Assembly (NCBI GenBank): GCA_014885115.2
Contig: WKLE02000899.1
Location: forward strand, 1 to 11,400
Direction: 5' to 3'
DNA: 11,400 nt
Origin: Asterionellopsis glacialis
Lineage: Eukaryota; Bacillariophyta; Plagiogrammaphyceae; Rhaphoneidales; Asterionellopsidaceae
The notes under the pieces are model-generated. The model was not told the origin of the DNA, did no database searches, and saw nothing but the letters and a program-made list of their open reading frames with translations. Both the position numbers and the translations under genes were made by a program. Shown here in pieces: positions 1 to 7,880 of this stretch; positions within the stretch are counted from its first letter, which is position 1, and the number at the start of each line of letters is the position of its first letter.

Positions 1-377
1 CATTTTTGGAAAAACAAAAGAAGGCAGAACAAGAAGAAGAACATTACAAGCAAACTATTCAGCCTAAATACAAGCACTTTGACAACATGTCATATTTGGA
101 TACTTACAAGGACTCTACAAACCAAGATGAAGACACGGATGATGAAATTGAACACCATGAAAGTCAGCATGTATTTGCACATGCCAACAAGATCCATGTA
201 AAGAATTCAATAGTTGAAAATCATAGGCAAAACACAATGAAGCCATTCAAAGGTAAAAATGCCCTATTAGTTAAAAACAAAGCTGCAGTTGCAACTAGGT
301 CTAAATCTAGAGCTGTGTCTGCCAATGTACGTAAGAAAGAAAGTTCCAATATTAGGAAAGAGTATAAAAATAGGTAG
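1..377 (+). CDS. C-terminal part of an unrecognised charged protein, open at the left window edge
   Basis: The reading frame is open from the window edge to a TAG at 375-377, giving about 124 residues. No ATG is needed at the start because the frame runs in from outside, so this is a terminal exon or the end of a longer protein. The first residues are rich in Glu, Lys and Gln (LEKQKKAEQEEEHYKQ) and may end a coiled coil. An acidic stretch follows (NQDEDTDDEIEHHE), then a strongly basic tail with many Lys, Arg, Ser and Ala (ATRSKSRAVSANVRKK). The acid-then-base layout and lack of hydrophobic segments suggest a soluble, partly disordered protein, perhaps binding nucleic acid or cytoskeleton, but I do not recognise a family. 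It lies outside the left inverted arm and is therefore probably flanking host sequence. An undamaged frame of this length in AT-rich DNA supports real coding. Confidence 0.5.
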   Translation, partial: FLEKQKKAEQEEEHYKQTIQPKYKHFDNMSYLDTYKDSTNQDEDTDDEIEHHESQHVFAHANKIHVKNSIVENHRQNTMKPFKGKNALLVKNKAAVATRSKSRAVSANVRKKESSNIRKEYKNR

Positions 378-390
378 AAGCTTGAACTAC

Positions 391-409
391 ATTGCAATTT
401 AATTGCAAT
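391..409. repeat. Short perfect hairpin just after the stop of the left-edge gene
   Basis: ATTGCAAT, itself a palindrome, occurs twice separated by TTA, so an 8-base stem with a 3-base loop can form 14 bases after the TAG. It may be part of the 3' untranslated region. A functional role is not shown. Confidence 0.4.
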
Positions 410-754
410 CAATCAAATATATGTTTAGTAGTAATTCTGAATTGTAATTCCATTAGTAATCATTTAAAAAAAATTGTGACTCATCATCTCTCAATATATC
501 CTATTGCAATAAAAAATGTTCAACTGCTAACACCTAAAATATGACATTGTTTGAAATAAAATCTGTTATGTGAATGAAAAAAAAAATAGTCTCACTTACT
601 AACAAAAGTAAGTTAGCTAAGAAACAAAAAAAATAATTAAAAGGACAAAAAAATGCCAATAGAGAACAATACAATATGTTGTAAAGACAAGTGCTGATTG
701 GTAAGCTTACACATACTTTTAGTATTCATTGAAATTGTTTTGGCTTAGTTGTTA

Positions 755-951
755 ACTATCACCTTAGTGATAAAGACAATATTTATGTCATGGGGTGACA
801 TATTTTTTTTTAAGCTGGCAAACTTTTTTGTATGACAGACAGACTATAACCTGAGTGATAGTGACAATATTTATGTCATGGAGTGACATAATTTTTTCAA
901 GCTGGCAACCTTTTTTGTATGGCAGACAGACTATTTTTGTGTGACAGACAG
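755..951 (+). repeat. Tandem duplication inside the left arm (88 + 87 bases plus a 22-base partial third copy)
   Basis: Copy 1 is 755-842, copy 2 is 843-929, and a truncated copy is 930-951. Each full copy runs from ACTAT(C/A)ACC(T/G)(T/G)AGTGATA to a T-run, GTATG(A/G)CAGACAG. The right arm has a single copy at 11057-11144. Each copy holds a small inverted repeat ATGTCA-N5-TGACAT (785-801 and 873-889); in the right arm one half is mutated (11098-11114). The duplication came after the arms diverged, or was lost on the right. Confidence 0.8.
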
Positions 952-987
952 ACTATTAACATACGAGAGGGTGCTGGGATATATGTC

Positions 988-1026
988 AAAGGACAGATCA
1001 AAAAAAGGCCAAAGGACAGACCAAAA
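988..1026 (+). repeat. Paired 16-base direct repeats in the left arm
   Basis: AAAGGACAGATCAAAA (988-1003) and AAAGGACAGACCAAAA (1011-1026) differ at one base and start 23 bases apart. The right arm carries the same pair in reverse orientation at the same spacing. Such spaced repeats inside transposon ends are sometimes transposase or host-factor binding sites; that role here is inference. Confidence 0.6.
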
Positions 1027-1129
1027 AATTTTCATGCCTATCTTGTATCAGGTCATATTTTTTACCCTAATGAAGAAATAAAATATGTGAAAATAAAGGT
1101 ATGAAAATATGTGAAGATTGGTGTGAGAT

Positions 1130-1993
1130 TCCACTATGATGTAGGGTGATCCTGCATAGCGCGTAGAATTGGTAGCAGCTTGGAAAAGGGGGCGTGTAAC
1201 CATGTACTGGACTACCCTGGCTTATTTCCGTGATAGATACTTCTCTAAGGAGAAAAGGCCGGCGGTCTCAAGGGCCTGCGGGATGGGCGCAGCAATCCAT
1301 TCACTGGTCTGCCAGTGGCACCTGGCCTGCAGGCAATCTGGTGGCAAAAACAACATGGATGATATGACAACCCATGACTCTGACCCGTAAAGTAGCACAG
1401 CTTGCACTACTGCCTTGTAAAACATACCAGAGACTCTCGGCAAGGCGCCCTGGTGGGCTAAGAAATGGAACATGAAGCCCCACTTAGTACGCACCCATTG
1501 GAGGTTCCTGTTAACCGCCAGCCAGTCATGGTTGTCAAACATCAGCATGTGGCCAAGGTAACCGAACAAGCTGACTGTCTCTAAGGGCTCGCAAGCAGCA
1601 TGGAAAGATTTTTCCAGTGCTACACGAGCTTTTTTACATGCTTCTGCCTGCTGACAATGATTTTGGCAACCACGCAGAACCTCGGTGCATCAACTGCAGA
1701 TGGAGATGTTTCGTGTGAAACCTACACAGGTCCCATCTGGGGAGGGGGGTCAAACCCTTCTTAATCACGCAGAGGGAGTCTTGAGGGTGTCGGTACTGGA
1801 AATGCTGTTGCATACCTGAAGCCGACATGGCAACATAAGGGCACTCCAGGACAGGGCAAGCCGCCTGAGGGTGAACCTTGGGAACGCTGCAGCGATAATC
1901 TACCAGTTGGCTGGGGGGGAGGTATGTCTGGGCATCTGAAGGTGCTTGGGGAGTGAACTTTTGTCTAACTTCTTGCATGCCTTTGGTGCTCAT
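1130..1993 (-). pseudogene. Zinc-finger and C-terminal segment of the first retroelement
   Basis: The minus-strand frame 1993-1634 carries a C2H2 finger CPVLECPYVA...GMQQHFQYRH (spacing C-x4-C-x12-H-x4-H), then a second Cys/His cluster, WDLCRFHTKHLHLQLMH, whose first expected Cys is Trp. After a frameshift near 1630 the frame 1569-1222 gives FGYLGHMLMFDNHDW, ALPRVSGMFYKAVVQAVLLY and GSESWVV, a hallmark block of this LINE lineage after the reverse transcriptase. A TAA follows LEKYLSRK, and the match resumes as ARVVQYMVTRPLFQA toward 1150. The finger is thought to help bind nucleic acid during integration. The coding match ends about 30 bases from the left inverted arm. Confidence 0.82.
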
Positions 1994-2031
1994 GGAATGT
2001 TAGGCCTTCGTTGAGGGTCTGTGTCTGGGTA

Positions 2032-2800
2032 CTAGTATCCAGGCACAAAGTTCATAAACTTGGTCTTCTGTGCGTTGGTTTTGAGACCAACGCGCTCAAA
2101 AATGGGTATAAGGTGGTCAAATGCCGCCTGTAACCAATCCACATTGCAGGACGCAAGGAGGCTGTCGTCTGCGTAGAAACATACAAGTTGCTCGCGGGGT
2201 TGGACCCCCACCTCATCGGGCTCAACAATAGTGCATTGACTATTATGTTGAACAGTGTGTGAAAGACTACCCTGCCATGGGTCAACCCGTTGTGTGCCCG
2301 GAACAGGGTACTGTAATAGCCCATCTGGCACACTACTACTTTTTGCTGGAAGTTCCAGAAGTTACTGAGGAGGCATCGTAGAGGAACGCCGGCCCCTTAT
2401 CCTTCCAGGATTTGTAGGAGTCTTCCACAGTGTACCTTGTTGTATGCTTTCTTAAGGTAAAAAAGATCCTACTATGGAAAGCCAACTGGTCCCGTTTGGC
2501 CAAATCCTGCATAATCCTGCACTCAAGTATGGCAGTACCAGTACCCCGTTGGGCTCGGAAGCCGTGCAGGGAGTCATGGTATTGGATAACTCTAAGGCGA
2601 GCATTAATTATGCTCTCAAGGAGTTTCCAGGCTATTTCCAGTAGGCCTATGCCTCTGAACACCCCGTCACCTTTAGGTAGGAGGCCTAGCTTGCATCACG
2701 TGAGTTCCTTGGGCAGATTGCCCATATCTTAGCAGTGGCGTACTAGTTCTGCAACCTTCAGGTACCCCAGATGGGGGTCCTTGGGTGGGTAAAGGACCCT
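2032..2800 (-). pseudogene. Reverse transcriptase segment of the first retroelement
   Basis: Minus-strand pieces in order: KVAELVRHC, stop, DMGNLPKEL; FRGIGLLEIAWKLLESIINA; HDSLHGFRAQRGTGTAILEC; a motif A region YLKKAYNKVHCGRLLQILEG after a one-base frameshift near 2455; then LRCLLSNFWNFQQK; motif B region YYSTLFRAHNGLTHGRVVFH; and motif C CFYADDSLLAS (YADD at 2164-2178) followed by GLKTNAQKTKFMNF. The family normally has Asp in motif A (FxDLxKAFD); here those positions are Tyr and Asn, so a catalytic Asp is gone while the YADD pair is intact. At least three frameshifts and several stops are present, including one after LEG. The enzyme would copy element RNA at the nicked target. Confidence 0.88.
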
Positions 2801-2859
2801 TAAGCACCCCCACAACCAACCTGTGATAAGTATGTAGTTGCAACGTGAGGTGACTAGGT

Positions 2860-3785
2860 CAGCCCCGCATCACATGCACCAGGTGGTATTCGGATCCCAC
2901 GAGTGGGACCAATTAAGGTACTGGGTGAGGATATCCTGTAGGCCTAGACCAGCAACAATAGCTGATGCGTCCACGTCCCTGACCAACCAAACGGTCGACA
3001 GGTCTGCGTTGGCATTGTCGAGCACCACTTGGGGGATACCCCATGGGCTGGTGTCCAAGGCCTGGCGGAAAACCTCCTATTCTCTGTTGTTGTTGTTAGG
3101 CAGGCTATAAAAGGCTACCATTGCATAACGTGCCATGCCGGATCAAAGTATGAAACATACTACATTCAGGCCGTGCTTTGTTACTGACTCTACAGAGAAG
3201 CCAGGCGCCCCTTCTTGGAAAAAAAGGGCTATATCTCCTTGGTTGGGCGATACTACCTCTGTTGCCACAACCATGTAACCAAACGCACGTTAAGTGTGGA
3301 TGCCTGCTGTAAGCTTAGCTTCCATCAGGACACCCACATCTATGCAAATTTGGGCCATTGCCCACAACGCCATCAAGAGACGGTCATTGCGCCCACTCTG
3401 GATGTTATAGCAGCAAACCCAAATAGGGTTTCTAGGGCTGCTGGGCAGGCACGCGCCAGGCGGAAAACCGACCGGGCAAGCTGGACCACAATGGCCAACA
3501 GCCCCTCCAAAGACAATGAAAATGGCGTTGCTTGACGCCAATTTAGTTATCTGATGAGGGTGGTTACACTCAATTACCACTCTCCAACCAATGCTACAAA
3601 ATGGTGGATTGTCAGTAACCATGTTCCTTTTGAACAATTGGCAGAAAAGAAGGCTGAACTGCTTGCCACATTGTGGGCTGGAGACAGGATCAATATACAT
3701 TGCGTAGAGCCCTATCACACAGCTGCTGCATAAGACAAACCCAGTACTAGGTTGCTGGACATGGAGGTGAGTGCAGTAGGTGAGT
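2860..3785 (-). pseudogene. Endonuclease (EEP/APE-like) segment of the first retroelement
   Basis: The frame is open from about 3785 to 3290 and contains VCCYNIQSGRNDRLLMALWA followed by MEAKLTAGIHT, matching the start of the endonuclease fold in LINEs; the Asn of YNIQSG and the Glu of MEAKL correspond to known active-site positions. After a TAA just past GIHT the match continues as RAFGYMVVATEVVSPNQGDI, then after a one-base shift as GAPGFSVESVTKHGLNVV, then a stop and SGMARYAMVAF. A later part (about 3058-2870) reads VVLDNANADLSTVW and ASAIVAGLGLQDILTQYL, the region of the usual DxN motif, ending with SRCNYILITG. This enzyme nicks the target to prime reverse transcription; this copy cannot encode it. 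Upstream residues with several Cys (GHCGPACPVGFPPGACLP) are unassigned. Confidence 0.8.
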
Positions 3786-4050
3786 CATGCAAGAGGTTCA
3801 ACTTACATACAATGAAATCAATCAACTGCAGTACAGAGGTACTGTGATGTGAGAAGTGATGACATCATAGATGAGAATGTGCAGTTATGAACCATGTGCC
3901 AAAGAACACTGACATTCTAAGTAGATTGGCCATAGGATACTGTACAAGAAATAGGTGTCAAAGACAAAACAGTGAATTTGCAAGTGTTTTTTAGGACCAG
4001 TTAAAATAGCTCATAATGTATTCACTTCAGCAAATCTACTCCCTTTTCTA
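3786..4050. other. Spacer without a recognisable gene
   Basis: About 265 bases between the 5' side of the first retroelement and the 3' end of the transposase relic. I see no frame, repeat or RNA gene I can support. Part may be the untranslated 5' end of the retroelement or the 3' end of the transposase gene. Confidence 0.5.
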
Positions 4051-5295
4051 CTACTTTTCAATATTGTTGTCAGCATTGTGCAGTAGTTGATTCTTTACAC
4101 CATTATAGCATGTTCTTTTAATTTGTGCACCAACTTTATCTTGTGCATTTGTGTCCTTTGTCAATATAATTTACTCTGCCTAATTGGTGTTGAGATAGTC
4201 CTGCCCTACAAGCCTGAAATAACTTAGGATCTCCTTTGCTCTTAAGGAACCATTTGAGCCAATGCTGTGTTTTTATAAACTCATTCATGATTTGGTTTGC
4301 TTTGACCACCAAACTTTCAATTTCATTTGGATCATACATTTTGAGCTCAGAAACATATACATTAAACAAATCCACATTGTCAATAGGAATAAATCCTGAG
4401 TTTCTTGCCACTCTACATCTTGATATTTCAAAATGAACAAATTATCTTGAGCAAAAAATATTAGAGCTTTACTGAATGAATGACTTTCAGCATCAGAAAA
4501 ATCAGATGTATTTCCAATAAAAATATCACTCAATTGCTCAAATGAGTCAGCTTCAATAAATTGAAATAACATTAAACAATTTTCCATGTGAAAAGGTGTT
4601 AATCTACAAAACAAGATTGATATTAAACAAGGAACCCATCGAAAATGAGTGTTATCAAAAATGGAAGTAATGTATCAATCCACATTCCCTTCAAAATCTT
4701 TCACAATCAATTATCCTTCTACTATATATGTTTGCGCGGTGATTCTCCTTTTTAAGAGCATGTTTCATGGATTGAAATTACATTATGATGTGTGGGTGTT
4801 TATAAGAAATATTCTTTTTCACAATGAAATGTAACTTATTGCTATGATCTTTGTGAGATTGTGCTAATGATTCAATAGTACTCTTCATACCTATTTCTTT
4901 CAAAACCTTTCTTTTCAAGTAAGCCAGGTGGCCCTGATTTATCAATTCTGGAGGGATATCAGCTGCTGGTTGTTGAGAGAAGCTACCTAATTTAAGAGCC
5001 CTATGACCCATACTTGGAGCAGCTTTGACTACTGTCTCTAGTTTTTTGATTGCATAAGCATTTACTTTATTTGTTGGTGGCTTTGGGTTATTATGAATGC
5101 CTCATGTTCCATTTTCCAGTATGATACTCCAGGGATGAAGGTCATTGTTGGCAAACAAGGCATTTGCACAAGATTAACATCAGAGCAGTCATGATTAGGA
5201 CAGCAGCCATTTGGTTCTCTGTGAGCACTGAACTGTGATTTCTTCATCACTGGCTGTCTTTGAGTTTCAACAAAATCACTTGTAAAAAAAATTCT
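4051..5295 (-). pseudogene. Broken Mutator-like (MULE) transposase
   Basis: Minus-strand fragments follow the order of MULE transposases. N-terminal part (5295-5085): GCCPNHDCSDVNLVQMPCLP, then YWKMEHE and, after a frameshift near 5090, HNNPKPP, resembling the zinc-binding Cys...HNHPxPP start. Next, a basic segment (ALKLGS...LAYLKRKVLKEIGM, to 4778). After a stop-ridden stretch (4777-4650) the catalytic part resumes: DNTHFRWVPCLISILF, NTSDFSDAESHSFSKA (Asp of FSDAE), then after a shift near 4435 HFEISRCRVARNSGFIP and TQHWLKWFLKSKGDPKLF, and after a shift near 4150 TKDTNAQDK, where families with this layout have TNAQE. The frame ends at TAG 4051-4053. The enzyme would cut the element at its inverted ends. 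At least four frameshifts and several stops rule out function. It sits between the two long arms. Confidence 0.72.
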
Positions 5296-5457
5296 ATTAA
5301 ACTATTTTATACTGCTGCAGCTTTGTACCCATTGTATCAACTAATACTGGATATGCTCTACCCACAGTCCCAACAATTTGGAGGTTAACTAATTGAAAGG
5401 AAATAAATGGCTAAATTCACATTTTGCAGTCAAATGGCAGTACACTAGGGTATTACC
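5296..5457. other. Spacer between transposase relic and second retroelement
   Basis: About 160 bases with stops in the minus frames and no supported gene. It may be the 3' untranslated end of the second retroelement, whose coding stop is at 5458-5460, plus the lost beginning of the transposase gene. No clear poly-A/T tail marks the junction. Confidence 0.45.
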
Positions 5458-6150
5458 TCACTGATGTTGTTCTGTTGTAAAATAAGTTCTGATGGATCTG
5501 ATGTTGCTGGTGGCATTTAATGTTGCTCTGTTCAAGCTACCTAAAATAAGTGGTTGCCAAGTGCTTAGCCAATTATATAAGGAAGCCGTTGTTTGTGTGG
5601 AGAATGATTCCAATGAAGAGGCAAAAATGTTGCGATCATTGGCACAAATCCGATTCTGCATTGAATGAAGGGTTTGAATTTCTTTCAATGTCTGTTCATG
5701 TTCTTGTTGTTTATGGAGTTTGCTGTGTTTGTCATGAACTAACTCCTTCTGGAGCTTCCAATATTTGCTAAACCAAGACCATGTCTCTACAATCATACAA
5801 GTAACCCAGTATGTACCGGTCAATTTCTTCTTCTTGTGCTGTTTCAAATGTACATATTGGTAATAAGCCCATTCTAAATGGTATCTGCTGTAAATAAGTT
5901 AATGCCACACTAAATTGGATTGTATGTAAAAAAGGTTGGGAAAATGTTTTTGACTCCATATCAAGATTTGATGCTTCTAAAGTGTAGTCCAGGTATGCTT
6001 TTAATGTATCTTGTAACTCCAGCAATGTGCAAAGATGATTGCATTGTTTGCAAATTTGTTGGTATAAAGTTCTACAATGTTTTAGTAATTCAGGATGAGG
6101 GCAAGTCAAAATGTGGTGCTGGTCTTTGTTGCATGATTGACACATTGGGC
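5458..6150 (-). pseudogene. C-terminal Cys/His and helical segment of the second retroelement
   Basis: The frame reads CPMCQSCNKDQHHILTCPHP, a Cys/His cluster likely to bind zinc, then helical sequence to about 5770. A frameshift in the overlap (5768-5847) leads to a second frame with TYWVTCMIVETWSWFSKYWK, ELVHDKHSKLHKQQEHEQTL and MQNRICANDRNIFASSLESF, ending with the stop at 5458-5460. The W...W...HDK...HDR/NDR..F..SL pattern is the usual end of this protein type. The part between 6248 and 6150, upstream of the cluster, is full of stops. Confidence 0.75.
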
Positions 6151-6499
6151 AAGTTACTTATCTATTGGAGTTATATTGGTGAGTTCTGTGAGATATTGGT
6201 AAATGGCAATGGATCATTTTATTTAGAATGGGTCAGAGGAGTTGTCTTTACCTGATTGCCAAGATATGACCATCCCAGTCAATAGTGGGCAATTGATCTT
6301 TCATCCAGTTGTTACAGGTGACAAGATACACCTCTATATGTGGTGCAGTCATTTTATATTGTAACTGACTAGAATATCTGGAGGTGATAGTATTGTTATG
6401 TATGTCAAGTTGAGAAGTCATTCCAGGCAGTGGGGGTATGGATCTCTTATTATAATCCAAGTGGGCATTCTGATACTGTCCAGCTAAATTGTCAGCCTT

Positions 6500-6985
6500 G
6501 ATACTGAACTGGGCTGGTAAAGGAAGGCGGTATTTTGGAATGTTGTCATCCTGATGGCCTTTAACATGAGACATTGCAGACATTGGTAGATCTGGTATAA
6601 GGAGACATATATGATTAATAACATCCCAGTCTGGTAAAAGGGTGGATCCTGGGTAAGAGCAAGGAGATTGGATTTGTCTTTGAATACATGGAATGACTCC
6701 AATATTGTCTGTAAATGCATGGATGAGGGGTTGCTGCTGTTGCTCAATTTCTTCATTAGTAGGATGGCGGATCAACAAGAATGCTATAATTGTTAGTAAG
6801 AAAACCTCCCATAACAATACACCATATGCTTTAGCACAAAAGGATCCGCCGACTGTAACTCCAAACGCAGGTCCATTGCAAGTGGCCAGTTGTGTACCAT
6901 TGTGAGAGCTAATGACCTAACCAAAGGTGTCTCTGTCATCTATCACTGAGCTGTTGCTCACAATTACTAGATTGTCTAATGCTAA
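6500..6985 (-). pseudogene. RNase H segment of the second retroelement
   Basis: On the minus strand LDNLVIVSNSSVIDDRDTFG, a TAG, then VISSHNGTQLATCNGPAFGV corresponds to the first strand of RNase H, where DGS with the catalytic Asp is expected; here it is NSS. SFCAKAYGVLLWEV (6844 downward) stands for SFRAEAYG, and the catalytic Glu is Lys. HAFTDN (Asp kept, near 6703-6711) and MSHVKGHQDD (near 6541-6570) then KADNLAGQY complete the fold. So two of the four acidic positions are lost and two remain. RNase H would remove RNA from the RNA-DNA hybrid during copying. From 6817 to 6248 the frame is open, so the C-terminal half is better preserved than the start. Confidence 0.82.
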
Positions 6986-6989
6986 TCAT

Positions 6990-7800
6990 TGTTTAAAACT
7001 TGCAACAGATACTAAAATATGGTGTCTTTTGATGAGCCAAAGTTCCCAGATGGGAAGCAAAGAGAAGTAATCTTCAAATTAGGATGATAAGAAGCGTTGT
7101 GAGGAAACAACTAAAGTATTCAAAACAGTTCATCAGGAATGCAACAATTTCCATACTGTTGCTGAGATGGTTACTTCAACCAGGAACAATTGGGGAAATC
7201 TGGCACCAGGATCTTTCATAATAGGTTGTCCTAAATTGAGTTGGTATGGTACTTGAGCTTTAAAGTGTTTCTCGTAACCTGGCTGAGGAGTCCCTACAAG
7301 TAAAATACCTTATGTAGGGAAAGATAAAAAGGCCAGGATCTCCTCAGTTGTTGTGCAGGGAGGAGCCAGTTGTCTAGTGGTACTCTGAGGGTACCATCAT
7401 TAAGGGAAAATATTCAGAATGCTTGCCTCCATATTATCAAAGCTGCATTGTTGGGTTTTGCTTGCTTGACTCTTAGAAAATTTTGAGTGCTACTTGTTAC
7501 CATTCCTTCTCCAAACAAAGCACTCTCATCTAGTCTATTTCCTTGAGCAGTTGTTATGTCAGAGATTGTGATAGCTTGGAGATAGAGTCTACAATAATTT
7601 ATCTTTTTAATCTTGCAATTGGAAAATTGCTTTGACTCAATGACATGGTCCATAATATAAGAATCTCTATTTTGTTGCTTCACAGGAACCATATCTTCTG
7701 TAATTGTTATCCTTGCATGTATTTGGGAGAGACCTGTTTGAAGGAAAGGTACCCAATTACTTTCTAGGTGAGGAAGGTTCATGTCAGTATCTTTGAGGAT
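6990..7800 (-). pseudogene. Connecting region between reverse transcriptase and RNase H of the second retroelement
   Basis: The frame 7782-7414 is intact for 122 residues. It contains LESNWVPFLQTGLSQIHARI, RDSYIMDHVI and KIKKINYCRLYLQAITISDI followed by GNRLDE, matching the conserved DSYIMD...INYCRLYLQ...SDI pattern of these algal retroelement proteins, then LIIWRQAF. Downstream the match becomes patchy: GYEKHFKAQVPYQLN near 7275-7230 and WELWLIKRHHILVSVASF near 7055-7000, separated by stops. Its biochemical role is not defined; it lies where polymerase and RNase H domains are joined. Confidence 0.7.
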
Positions 7801-7880
7801 GAAAGACTTTATCCCAGCTTGGAAATAACAATTTTTAATAAGAGTCCTGAAAGGCTGTCAGATCTCCAATGTTTCAGAAA

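Larger units (their letters stand above)
496..1122 (+). repeat. Left arm of long inverted repeat
   Basis: From the ATATCCTATTG near 496 to GAAGATTGGT at 1113-1122, this stretch matches the reverse complement of 10888-11400 in the same order, with substitutions and short indels. After removing the left-only tandem duplication (755-951) the two arms have nearly equal lengths. Shared landmarks include TTACTAACAAAAGTAAGT, AAGACAAGTGCTGATTGG, TTTAGTATTCATTGAAAT and TTTTCATGCCTATCTTGTAT. A short ATG frame at 919-1104 is not kept in the right arm: the A-run before TTTTCATGCC differs by a base and shifts the frame, so I treat the arm as non-coding. AATAAA occurs near 508 and 557 and could serve the flanking gene, which is unproven. 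Confidence 0.85.
1123..3785 (-). mobile_element. Dead non-LTR retrotransposon with endonuclease, reverse transcriptase and C2H2 finger
   Basis: On the minus strand, in 5' to 3' order, fragments match a LINE-type polyprotein: an exonuclease-endonuclease-phosphatase fold endonuclease (about 3440-2860), reverse transcriptase (about 2790-2035), a C2H2 finger (about 1857-1785) and a C-terminal domain (about 1630-1150). The frame is broken many times, so it is a pseudo-element. The stretch is clearly richer in G+C than the DNA on either side, which supports insertion of a foreign piece. The 3' end lies at or very near 1123, directly against the inner edge of the left arm. The 5' boundary is uncertain: an open frame extends upstream of the endonuclease to a stop near 3785, but its first 90 or so residues are not recognised. 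No clear poly-A tail or target duplication is visible. Confidence 0.85.

Noticed and set aside
919..1104. Plus-strand frame of 61 codons inside the left arm
   Set aside because: The right arm lacks this frame: a one-base difference in an A-run before TTTTCATGCC and other indels shift it, so it is not conserved as protein.
2430..3535. Plus-strand open frames over the first retroelement (2430-2732, 2838-3110, 3215-3535)
   Set aside because: They are antisense to the endonuclease and reverse transcriptase matches and show no motifs of their own.
5550..6255. Plus-strand frames with many Cys and hydrophobic residues
   Set aside because: They lie opposite the C-terminal region of the second retroelement, which explains the open frames.
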